61,537 bases of DNA, from the NCBI GenBank assembly GCA_031285345.1, contig JAITWI010000006.1:1-61537 (forward strand), written 5' to 3'. This document shows positions 1-7,860 of this stretch, piece by piece. The position numbers were made by a program, and so were the translations under genes. The stretch's first letter is position 1. Every line of letters begins with the position of its first letter. The DNA comes from Alistipes sp. (lineage in GTDB: Bacteria; Bacteroidota; Bacteroidia; Bacteroidales; Rikenellaceae). Below the pieces are notes generated by a model. That model ran no database searches. It was not told the origin of the DNA and was given only the letters and a program-made list of their open reading frames with translations.

Positions 1-1207
1 GACTCTCCACAAGGCGATAGAGCGGCCCGAACCATGCCAAAATAGCCGCCACGGCGATGAACGAGAGCTGAAAACTTATGTCGAAAAGCAGCCCCGGCCT
101 CACCGCCAACATCACCAACGCCGTGCCGCACATGATGTTGACCGCGCTCCGACTTCGCGAACTCGCCAACGCGGCCTGCGCGCCGGTGAACATGAACGCC
201 GCCCTTGTGGCCGACGGCGACAGCCCCGTGAGCGACGCGTACAACCAGATCGCGACCACGGCAAGAATGTTTTTGGCGATGTGACCGTGTCGAGCGAGCG
301 GCAGCAGATAGAGCAAAACGTTGATTATCAGAAAAACCATCCCCACGTGGAGCCCCGACACCGCCAACAGATGGGACGCTCCGGTGCGGGAGTAGGCCTG
401 CTTTAGTTCGGGTGTGATGCCTGTTCGGTCGCCCGTGGTCATCGCCGCCGCCACGGCTATCGCGTCTTCGTTGTGCGTCGAGAGCAGGCGACGGAGCCGC
501 GCCGTGGCCGCAGCCTGCATCTTTCGGGCGAACAGGGCGAGGCTTTTCGCTTTGCCGGGCGAGACCTCGGGGCGCGAATATTTCGAAATGTAGGTGCGGC
601 CCGAGTAGCCCCGCGCACTCATAAGACGCGAATAGCTTGTCGTGTTGTTGTTTATGGAGTCTGTTTCGCCTGAGGCTATGGGATTGACGTAGCCGCGAAA
701 AACCACCGTCCGCCCCGCCTCGAACCGCCACATGGTGTCGAAACCGACTATCAGTTTTTCGCCTGCCGGGTGCCAATCGTTTCCCGCCGGGTGCCCCTCC
801 TTTCGGCCGCCTGCCGCCATTGCGCTCTCTTCCGGTTCACGCCGCCATCTTAGGGCCACTCCCGAGGTGCGGAAACTTCTGCCGGAGGAGGAGAGCGAGG
901 GGTTGTCGTCGATGCGCAGTTCGATCCACACCCTCTCGCCGCGCGGAATCACCTCCCGCGGGGTGTGGAATCGGGCGAGCGTCGCGCCGAAAAGCAGTAT
1001 CGCCAGCGCTGTGTAGAGCGTCGATATCGACGGGTGTTTTTGTGCCAAAATCGCCGTTGCCGCGCAGGCCGCCGTCGCCACGATCCACACCGTGAGCGGC
1101 ACCTCGACAAACGTTTCGCACACAATCCCGCAAACGAACGGCACGAGCGCCCGCAGAAGCGGCACGGTGCGCATTTTTTCGGAGATGGTTTTGGCGGCGG
1201 CGCGCAT
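1..1207 (-). CDS. comEC: ComEC/Rec2-family DNA-uptake channel protein (3' end outside window)
   Basis: ComEC forms the inner-membrane channel that takes up single-stranded DNA during competence. The frame is open from ATG at 1207 to the window edge, about 402 codons. Near residue 275 it reads SRTGASHLLAVSGLHVGM, the hallmark of the ComEC competence domain, followed by hydrophobic helices and LSPSATRAAFMF. Residues 12-35 are hydrophobic (PLLRALVPFVCGIVC), as at the usual N-terminus. A repeat insert containing HPAG twice sits near residues 130-155. The start is uncertain: ATGCGC occurs at 1207 and again in frame at 1174, and the frame is also open upstream to an ATG at 1348 directly after the yifB stop. 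It lies downstream of yifB/comM, another transformation-linked gene. The family call is firm; the start is not. Confidence 0.88.
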   Translation of the reverse strand, partial: MRAAAKTISEKMRTVPLLRALVPFVCGIVCETFVEVPLTVWIVATAACAATAILAQKHPSISTLYTALAILLFGATLARFHTPREVIPRGERVWIELRIDDNPSLSSSGRSFRTSGVALRWRREPEESAMAAGGRKEGHPAGNDWHPAGEKLIVGFDTMWRFEAGRTVVFRGYVNPIASGETDSINNNTTSYSRLMSARGYSGRTYISKYSRPEVSPGKAKSLALFARKMQAAATARLRRLLSTHNEDAIAVAAAMTTGDRTGITPELKQAYSRTGASHLLAVSGLHVGMVFLIINVLLYLLPLARHGHIAKNILAVVAIWLYASLTGLSPSATRAAFMFTGAQAALASSRSRSAVNIMCGTALVMLAVRPGLLFDISFQLSFIAVAAILAWFGPLYRLVES

Positions 1208-1214
1208 TTTTTTA

Positions 1215-1340
1215 GACGAAATCGGGCGAAATTGGGCAAAATCGGTCGGAATGGAATCGGGCGGAATCGGTCGGAATCGGATGGAATGGAATCGGTCGAA
1301 ATCGAAAGGAATCGAACGAAATCTAAAGGTCGGTGGACTA
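1215..1340. repeat. Degenerate AATCGG/CGGAATGG-type tandem repeats between yifB and comEC
   Basis: Short units of roughly 10 bp such as AATCGGTCGGAATGG recur with small changes across the whole gap between yifB and comEC. On the minus strand the array is an open frame in phase with comEC, from ATG at 1348 to the ATG at 1207. It would encode an F/R/I/P-rich 47-residue extension. Whether it is translated is unknown. Confidence 0.7.
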
Positions 1341-1348
1341 TCGACCAT

Positions 1349-3049
1349 TTACCGACCCCAACTTTCGCGGTCGAGCGAGCGGTAGTTTATGGCCTCGGCA
1401 ATGTGGGCGGGTGTGATGTCGGGAACCATCGTCGAGGCATTTTCGGGAGCGACGTCCGGATCAGCGGTACCCAAAGCGGCGGCATCGGAAGCAGAAGCAG
1501 AAGCAGAAGCAGAAGCAGAAGCAGAAGCAGAAGCAGAAGCCCCCACAGCCCCCGGTGCATCTACGCCGCCATAATCGGCACCCGCGGCGGCATCGAGGTC
1601 GGCGATGGTGCGGGCGACCTTTATGATCCTGTCCCACGCGCGGGCCGAGAGCGAAAGCCGCTCCATGGCCGTTTCGAGCATCGCGGCGCTTTCGCGAGAC
1701 AGCGGGCAGAAACGGCGCAGCATCTTGCTGTTCATCATCGCGTTGGTGTGCACCCCCTCGCAGTCGGCGAAACGAGCCTGCTGTATGCGGCGGGCGGCTA
1801 TGACGCGCTTGCGGATTTCGGCCGACGACTCAGCAGGCGCGGCGCTCGAAATTTCGGCCAGCGGCACCGGCGTCACCTCGATATGCAGGTCGATTCTGTC
1901 CATCAGCGGGCCCGAGATGCGGTTGAGGTAGCGAAACACCACCCCGCCGCCGCAGACGCACTCCTTGGTGGGATGGTTGTAGTAGCCGCACGGACAGGGG
2001 TTCATCGAGGCCACGAGCGAAAAGTTGGCCGGATATTCGACGCTGTAACGGGCGCGGCTCACGCTTATGCGCTTGTCCTCCATCGGCTGGCGCAGCACCT
2101 CCAACACCGACCGGCCGAACTCGGGCAGCTCGTCCAGAAACAGAATCCCGTTGTGCGACAGCGACACCTCGCCCGGCTGGGGGTTCGAACCGCCGCCTAT
2201 CAAAGCCACCTGGCTCGTCAAATGGTGCGGCGCGCGGAACGGTCTGCCGCTTAGCAGTCCCTTTCGACTGCCCAACTTGCCAGCCACGGAGTGTATCTTG
2301 GTGGTCTCCAGGGCTTCGGCGAGCGACATTGGCGGCATGATCGACGGCATGCGGCGGGCAAGCATGGTCTTTCCGCTCCCGGGCGATCCTATCATGATGA
2401 CGTTGTGACCCCCGGCGGCGGCAATCTCCAAAGCGCGCTTGACGTGCCCCTGACCCTTCACGTCGCTGAAATCCTCGGAGTAGAGCTCGCCCGCATCGTC
2501 CGAAAACTCACCTATGGCGTGGGGCGCGGGGGCTATGGCGAGCGTGCCGTCCAAAAAGTCGGCCGCTTGACGCAGCGTCTCCACCCCGATGACGTCCAGC
2601 CCCTCCACCACCGCCGCCTCGGGAATGTTCTCGACGGGCACTATCACCCCTCGGAATCCCCCGTCGCGTGCGGCGACGGCTATCGGAAGCACCCCTTTCA
2701 CCGGCTTTACAGTCCCGTCCAAAGACAATTCGCCGGTTAGCATATAGTCGCCAAGGCGTTCGGCGCGAATCTGTTCGCTCGCCGCGAGAACGGCCACGGC
2801 GATTGGCACGTCGAACGCCGACCCCTCCTTGCGCACGTCGGCCGGAGCGAGGTTGACCACCAGCCGTTTGCCCGGCATTTTGAATCCGCACCCCGCGAAG
2901 GCCGACCGTATCCTGTCCTGGCTCTCCTTGACGGCGCTGTCGGGCAGACCCACCAGATACATCCCCAGGCCGCTGGATACCGTCGCCTCGACCACCACCG
3001 GCAGCGCGTCGATTCCGGCCAAAGAGGCCGTGTGAGCTTTTACAAACAT
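1349..3049 (-). CDS. yifB: YifB/ComM-family Mg-chelatase-like AAA+ ATPase
   Basis: This family (ComM in naturally competent bacteria) is a hexameric helicase that promotes branch migration during transformation. The protein has 566 residues, against about 510 in typical members. It has an N-terminal Lon-like domain, Walker A GSPGSGKT at 221-228, the conserved FRAPHHLTS stretch, a cysteine cluster (NPCPCGYYNHPTKECVC) and a C-terminal Mg-chelatase domain. The extra length is mostly an Ala-Ser run at residues 504-521, encoded by a hexanucleotide microsatellite, inserted shortly before the conserved ITPAHIAEAINYRSLDR end. The gene lies between dnaB and comEC, all on the minus strand. The 17 bases next to its start (3049-3065) also occur upstream of prs. 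Confidence 0.95.
   Translation of the reverse strand: MFVKAHTASLAGIDALPVVVEATVSSGLGMYLVGLPDSAVKESQDRIRSAFAGCGFKMPGKRLVVNLAPADVRKEGSAFDVPIAVAVLAASEQIRAERLGDYMLTGELSLDGTVKPVKGVLPIAVAARDGGFRGVIVPVENIPEAAVVEGLDVIGVETLRQAADFLDGTLAIAPAPHAIGEFSDDAGELYSEDFSDVKGQGHVKRALEIAAAGGHNVIMIGSPGSGKTMLARRMPSIMPPMSLAEALETTKIHSVAGKLGSRKGLLSGRPFRAPHHLTSQVALIGGGSNPQPGEVSLSHNGILFLDELPEFGRSVLEVLRQPMEDKRISVSRARYSVEYPANFSLVASMNPCPCGYYNHPTKECVCGGGVVFRYLNRISGPLMDRIDLHIEVTPVPLAEISSAAPAESSAEIRKRVIAARRIQQARFADCEGVHTNAMMNSKMLRRFCPLSRESAAMLETAMERLSLSARAWDRIIKVARTIADLDAAAGADYGGVDAPGAVGASASASASASASASASASDAAALGTADPDVAPENASTMVPDITPAHIAEAINYRSLDRESWGR
1488..1540. repeat. Hexanucleotide microsatellite (GAAGCA)~9 inside yifB
   Basis: Nearly nine perfect GAAGCA units lie in the yifB coding region, giving (Ala-Ser)9 on the minus strand. 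Because the unit is 6 bp, slippage would change protein length by two residues per unit and would not shift the frame. Confidence 0.95.
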
Positions 3050-3228
3050 TGTTTTGGGTCGGTTTTTGTTTTTAACTTACGCTTGGAAGTCGTTTGAAAA
3101 TATCTGCGAGATAGCTTCGGTAGAAAAATTTAAACAACTTCTTAAAACGCCGATCGGATGGTCGAGCGAAGGCTTTGGGTGCGTTGTAGCTTTTTGCGCG
3201 TCGTGGTTTTTGGGTGCGTTGCTGTCCG

Positions 3229-4905
3229 TTAGAACGGCGCGTCGTCGTCGAGGGTGCGGCGGGGCGGGGTGTAGCTTTCGGTGTAGCCGCCACCCGAACC
3301 CGAACCTCCCGAACCAGAGCCGCCGGAACCCGATCCCGAAGTGTAACCGCCCGGGCCGTCGTAGCCCGTGACCTCATCGACAAGGGCAGCTAAACCCAAA
3401 CCCGCGCCGCCTGAAGCGCCGAAACCTCCCGCGCCCGCACCAAAGCCCGACCCCGTGCCCAGCGAACTCTCCACATCGCCGTAGTCGTCCTCCATGTCGA
3501 GGAAGCGCGCCTGCTCCTTGCGGAATTTCAACCGCACGGTATCCGTCGCGCCGTTACGGTGCTTGGCGATGATGAACTCGGCCAGCCCGGGAGGCAGCGG
3601 AATGTTGTCCTCGTCGACCTTCATGCCGAAATATTCGGGACGGTGGATAAACGCCACGATGTCGGCGTCCTGCTCGATGGCGCCCGACTCGCGAAGGTCG
3701 CTCAGCTGGGGCTTTTTGCTGCCGCCGCGAAGTTCGGCCGCGCGGTTCAACTGCGAAAGGGCGATGATGGGCACGTTGAGCTCCTTGGCGATGGCCTTCA
3801 GGGTGCGCGAAATGCCTGCAACCTCCTGCTCTCGGTTGCCCTTGGCGTCGTTCGATCCTGTCATCAACTGCAAATAATCTATGATTATAAGCTTTATGTC
3901 GTGCTGGGTTTTGAGGCGCCGCACCTTCGAGCGGAACTCGAAAACGCTCAGCGCCGGGGTGTCGTCGATAAACATGGGCGCGTTTTGGAACGGCTTGATC
4001 GAATCCTCCAGGTGGCGCCACTGCTCGGGCGAGAGTTGGCCGCTCTTGACGGCGCGGCTGTCGAGCCCCGACTCGGCGACAATCAGGCGCATCATCAGCT
4101 GCACCGACGCCATTTCGAGCGAGAAGAACGCCACCGGCACCTTGTGGTCGATGGCCATGTTGCGCGCCATCGAGAGGGTGAAGGCGGTCTTACCCATCGA
4201 CGGGCGCGCCGCCACGATCACAAGGTCGCTCGGCTGCCAGCCCATCGTCACCCGGTCGATGCCCACGAAGCCCGACGGAACGCCGTTGAACGAGCCCTCG
4301 TTTTTCGAAGCCTCCTCTATGGCCTGCATAGTGCGGCGCAAAATGTCCGACGAACTTTGGACGCTGCGCTGCATGTGCCCCTCCGAGACGTTCATTATCT
4401 CGCCCTCGGCGTAGTCGATAAGGTCGGTCACGTCGACGCTCTCGTCGTAAGACCGCTTTTGGATCTCGGTCGAGGCGCGGATCAGTTCACGTTGCACATA
4501 CTTTTGGGCTATGATCTTGGCGTGATACTCCACGTGGGCCGCCGAACCGACACGCTGGGTGAGTTCGGCAAGGAACGTGGGGCCGCCCACCGCCTTCAGG
4601 TCGCCCTCCTTTCGGAGTCGCTCGGTGACGGTGTACAGGTCGATGGGCGATAGTTCGGCCGACAGTTTTTCTATCGCGCGAAAGATCGTCCGGTGGGCCT
4701 CCTTGTAGAACGCGTCGGCGGTGAGGTACTCCTGCACGGCGATGACGCTGTCCTTTTCGAGCATCAGCGCGCCCAGGATCGCCTCCTCCAGCTCTACCGC
4801 CTGCGGGGGGACTATCCCTCCCTGCGCCAGCATCTCCTCGTAGCTCTCGCGGTTGCGACTCGCGGCGGTGGTTTTGCGCTCCTGCGGTGTGTATGTCTTT
4901 GCCAT
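3229..4905 (-). CDS. dnaB: Replicative DNA helicase DnaB
   Basis: DnaB unwinds DNA at the replication fork. The N-terminal helical domain starts with PPQAVELEEAILGALM (residues 33-48), a linker follows, and the RecA-like domain has Walker A ARPSMGKT at 233-240, then IIIDYLQLM, SQLNR and EQDADIVAFIHRPEYFG. The protein has 558 residues, about 80-100 more than usual. The extra part (about 478-558) is a glycine/serine-rich tail with repeated GSGSGG units ending in LDDDAPF. That end resembles the acidic DDDIPF tip of single-stranded DNA binding protein. The gene sits 33 bp downstream of ygiQ's start-side neighbour with only a weak -7-like site (4929-4936), so its promoter is unclear. Confidence 0.97.
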   Translation of the reverse strand: MAKTYTPQERKTTAASRNRESYEEMLAQGGIVPPQAVELEEAILGALMLEKDSVIAVQEYLTADAFYKEAHRTIFRAIEKLSAELSPIDLYTVTERLRKEGDLKAVGGPTFLAELTQRVGSAAHVEYHAKIIAQKYVQRELIRASTEIQKRSYDESVDVTDLIDYAEGEIMNVSEGHMQRSVQSSSDILRRTMQAIEEASKNEGSFNGVPSGFVGIDRVTMGWQPSDLVIVAARPSMGKTAFTLSMARNMAIDHKVPVAFFSLEMASVQLMMRLIVAESGLDSRAVKSGQLSPEQWRHLEDSIKPFQNAPMFIDDTPALSVFEFRSKVRRLKTQHDIKLIIIDYLQLMTGSNDAKGNREQEVAGISRTLKAIAKELNVPIIALSQLNRAAELRGGSKKPQLSDLRESGAIEQDADIVAFIHRPEYFGMKVDEDNIPLPPGLAEFIIAKHRNGATDTVRLKFRKEQARFLDMEDDYGDVESSLGTGSGFGAGAGGFGASGGAGLGLAALVDEVTGYDGPGGYTSGSGSGGSGSGGSGSGGGYTESYTPPRRTLDDDAPF

Positions 4906-4938
4906 TGTTCGTTTAAGTCGATGAGGGGTAAAGGTAGA

Positions 4939-6759
4939 CTATTTTTTCGAAAAAAACCAACTTTTCTGTCGGCGTTTGTCCTCCTGCGAGCGGGCGACGT
5001 AGAGTTTTTCGCCCGTATACGGATCGAGACCCGTGTGGAACATCACCGAGGCGAGGGTCATCGGCGTCGGCGTCAGATCCTGCACCTGCTCGGTCATAAG
5101 GTGCAGCCGGCGCGTCTTTTCGGATAACCGCCGCATGTCGACCTCCGCGCAGCCCGGATGGCTCGAAATAAAGTAGGGGATGAGCTGAGTCCGCAGCCCT
5201 TCGGCGGCGCATATTTTTTGGAAATCGGCATGCAGACCCTCGAAGGATGCCCAAGGCGGTTTTCGCATCAGTTTCAAAACGTGCTCCTCGGTGTGCTCGG
5301 GGGCTACCTTCAGCCTGCCGGAGGTGTGATGTAGGATCACCTGCCGCAAGTATTCGCCCCGGTCGGCGGGGTCGAACAGATCGTAACGGATGCCGCTCCC
5401 GACGAACGCTTTTTTTATGCCGCGCACCCCTCGAACCCGCCGGTAAAGTTCCAGCAGCCGGGCGTGCGATCGCGAGAGGTTCGCACACGGGCGCGGAGTG
5501 AGACACGAAGGGCGGCGACAAACCTCGCACTTGGCCGTGTCGCGCCCCGCCATTCCGTACATGTTGGCCGACGGACCGCCCAGATCTGAAATATTGCCTT
5601 TGAAGTAGGGCATCTTAGCCAGCCTTTCGACCTCGCCGAGCACCGACGCCTCGCTGCGGGAGGTGATGAATTTGCCCTGATGGGCCGAGATGGTGCAAAA
5701 ACTGCAGCCGCCGAAGCATCCGCGGTGGATGTTTATGGAGTTTTTGATCATCTCCCACGCCGGAATGTCGCCCTTGCCGTCGTAACGGGGGTGGGGCAGA
5801 CGGTTGTAGGGCAACTCGAAACTGCGGTCGAGCGTGGCGGTGTCCATCACCGGATGGGGGGCGTTGATTATTATGAATTTATCACCCGTGGGTTCGACTA
5901 TGGTGCGGGTTTGGTGGAGCAGGTTCGATTCGGTCTCGATTTTCGCGAAATTTTCGGCGAACTTGCGCCCGTCGGCCACGCAATCCTCGAACGAGTGGAG
6001 TATGAGCGTGGAAGCCGGGTCGAGTCGCGCCACATAGTCGCCGCCGCTCGAAAGCCGCCTGCCGCCGCTCGAAAGCCGTTCGCCGCCATCTTTAGCCGGC
6101 CGCCCGTCATCCCCCGCGAGCCGCTTCACATAGTCGCCGTCGGCCACGAACGCCACCTGCTTCAACCGCCGCAAGAGGTTCATGTTGAATCCGTTGCGTA
6201 GTGCGCGCGCTATTTCGACCATCGAGCGGTCGCCCATGCCGTAGGCCACTATGTCGGCGCCGCTTTCGACCAAAATCGAGGGCTGCAAACAGTCGTCCCA
6301 ATAGTCGTAGTGCGCCAGCCTTCTGAGCGACGCCTCGATGCCGCCCAACACCACCGGCGTGTGCGGAAAAAGTTGCTTCAGGATGCGCGAGTAGACCGTC
6401 GCCGCACGGTCGGGACGCTGGCCGGCGCGACCCGAGGGGGTGTAGGCGTCGTCGCTCCGAAGCCGTTTGGCGGCCGTGTAGTGGTTCACCATCGAGTCCA
6501 TGCTGCCGGCCGACACGCCGAAAAACAGCCTCGGCGCGCCGAGTTTTTTGAAGTCGCGAAGGTCGTCCCGCCAATTGGGCTGGGGAATCACCGCCACTCG
6601 CAGCCCCTCGGCCTGGAGCAGTCTGGCTATCACCGCGATGCCGAACGACGGATGGTCAACGTAGGCGTCGCCGCTCACCAGAATCACATCCGCGTAATCC
6701 CACCCCAGAGCCTTCATCTCCTTTGCCGACGTCGGCAGCCATTTCGATAAAAAATCCAT
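4939..6759 (-). CDS. ygiQ: YgiQ-family radical SAM protein
   Basis: This is an UPF0313/YgiQ radical S-adenosylmethionine enzyme of unknown substrate. The N-terminus (FLSKWLPTSAKEMKALGW, then DVILVSGDAYVDHPSFG) is the family signature. The iron-sulfur motif CX3CX2C (CFGGCSFC) lies near residues 347-354, followed by the conserved S-rich and GGPSANMYGM stretches. A short repeat insert (RLSSGGRRLSSGG) lies near residues 227-239, where 18 bp are duplicated at about 6049-6084. Length is 606 residues, within the family range. A TAATTTCG element ends only 6 nt before the start codon, so the mRNA may be leaderless. It is divergent from the EamA gene. Confidence 0.93.
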   Translation of the reverse strand: MDFLSKWLPTSAKEMKALGWDYADVILVSGDAYVDHPSFGIAVIARLLQAEGLRVAVIPQPNWRDDLRDFKKLGAPRLFFGVSAGSMDSMVNHYTAAKRLRSDDAYTPSGRAGQRPDRAATVYSRILKQLFPHTPVVLGGIEASLRRLAHYDYWDDCLQPSILVESGADIVAYGMGDRSMVEIARALRNGFNMNLLRRLKQVAFVADGDYVKRLAGDDGRPAKDGGERLSSGGRRLSSGGDYVARLDPASTLILHSFEDCVADGRKFAENFAKIETESNLLHQTRTIVEPTGDKFIIINAPHPVMDTATLDRSFELPYNRLPHPRYDGKGDIPAWEMIKNSINIHRGCFGGCSFCTISAHQGKFITSRSEASVLGEVERLAKMPYFKGNISDLGGPSANMYGMAGRDTAKCEVCRRPSCLTPRPCANLSRSHARLLELYRRVRGVRGIKKAFVGSGIRYDLFDPADRGEYLRQVILHHTSGRLKVAPEHTEEHVLKLMRKPPWASFEGLHADFQKICAAEGLRTQLIPYFISSHPGCAEVDMRRLSEKTRRLHLMTEQVQDLTPTPMTLASVMFHTGLDPYTGEKLYVARSQEDKRRQKSWFFSKK

Positions 6760-6763
6760 AGTC

Positions 6764-6795
6764 GGCGAAATTACATATTTTTCGCTAATTTCGCC
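6764..6795. promoter_or_regulatory. Palindromic divergent promoter region (ygiQ / EamA)
   Basis: GGCGAAATTA at 6764-6773 and TAATTTCGCC at 6786-6795 form a perfect 10-bp inverted repeat. Each arm reads as a -7-like TAATTTCG for the gene it faces (consensus TAnnTTTG, one mismatch). Confidence 0.5.
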
Positions 6796-6814
6796 GTGTA
6801 AAATCTAGGGAACG

Positions 6815-7756
6815 ATGAGTTTCAACGAAAAAAGCTACAAGGGCCACCTGCTTATGGTGCTGGCCTACACGATGTTCGGACTCAACATTCCGGCGGTGAA
6901 ATCCATCGTAGGCGTGGGTGGAATAACGGGCCTGTCGGTCACGTTCTACCGCATGGCGGGGGCGGCGGTGCTGTTTTGGATCGCCTCGATCTTCGCCGCC
7001 CGGCAACGGGTGCCCCTGCGCGACGTGGGGGCGATTTTCGTGGCCTCGCTGTTTTGCATACTGCTCAACCAGACGTCGTTCATCGTGGGGGTGTCGCTCA
7101 CCTCGCCCATCGACGCGTCGGTCATCACCACCATCGGACCGATGATAACGATGGTGCTGGCCGCGATTTTTTTGCGCGAACCGATCACGTGGATGAAGGC
7201 CGTGGGGGTGTTCGTGGGCGCTTCGGGGGCGTTGATGCTGATTTTGGGAGGCGGTGCGGCGGCCGGACGCGGAGGGGCGAGCGTGGCGGGCGACCTGCTG
7301 TGTGTGGCCAGCTCGCTGTCGTTCGCTATCTACCTGACGGCGTTCAAGCGGCTGTTTATGACCTACTCGGCGGTGACGCTCATGAAGTGGATGTTTCTGT
7401 TTTCGGCTCTGCTGTCGTTCCCGCTCTGCATCGCCGACGTCCGCGCGGTCGACTACGCGGCTCTGGGATGGGATGTGTGGGCCACGATCGCGTTCATAGT
7501 CGTCGGTGCCACCTTCACCACGTTCTTTCTGCTGCCCATCGGCCAGCGGCTGTTGAGGCCGACGGTGATCAGCATGTACAACTATCTGCAACCGACCGTG
7601 GCCGCGGTGGTGGCCGTCGCCGTGGGGATGGACACCTTCGGCCTCACCAAGGGGTTGGCCTCGCTGTTGGTTTTCGCGGGGGTTTGGATAGTGACCCAAA
7701 GCAAGTCGCGCTCACAGTTGGATGCCTCGTCGAAATCGTCGAAAAGGAGTAGGTAG
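6815..7756 (+). CDS. EamA-family (DMT) permease
   Basis: This is a ten-helix drug/metabolite exporter made of two EamA repeats, 313 residues. It has alternating hydrophobic segments throughout, with family-like stretches such as VIGVSLTSPIDASVITTIGPM and PTVISMYNYLQPTVAAVVAV. Its substrate cannot be told from sequence. It reads toward queA, so the two genes converge. The C-terminus is Ser/Lys-rich (SSKSSKRSR) and the frame continues 13 more codons past the TAG to a TAA. A second EamA gene lies at 15053-15979. Confidence 0.88.
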   Translation: MSFNEKSYKGHLLMVLAYTMFGLNIPAVKSIVGVGGITGLSVTFYRMAGAAVLFWIASIFAARQRVPLRDVGAIFVASLFCILLNQTSFIVGVSLTSPIDASVITTIGPMITMVLAAIFLREPITWMKAVGVFVGASGALMLILGGGAAAGRGGASVAGDLLCVASSLSFAIYLTAFKRLFMTYSAVTLMKWMFLFSALLSFPLCIADVRAVDYAALGWDVWATIAFIVVGATFTTFFLLPIGQRLLRPTVISMYNYLQPTVAAVVAVAVGMDTFGLTKGLASLLVFAGVWIVTQSKSRSQLDASSKSSKRSR

Positions 7757-7767
7757 TCGTTGAGGTC

Positions 7768-7800
7768 TTATCGAAGCAACAACGAGCTGTCGCTCTAACT
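7768..7800 (-). repeat. Degenerate in-frame copy of the queA 3' end, with its own stop
   Basis: On the minus strand this encodes SDSSLLLR followed by TAA, matching the queA terminus GDSSLLLR and its TAG. It lies exactly 93 bp (31 codons) downstream in the same frame. A weaker third copy (GDDSLPPLS, TAG) lies between them. Confidence 0.75.
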
Positions 7801-7860
7801 AAGCGGCGGCAAACTGTCGTCGCCGGGCTGTCGCCCGCCGCCGTCATTCGAGTTATCGCC

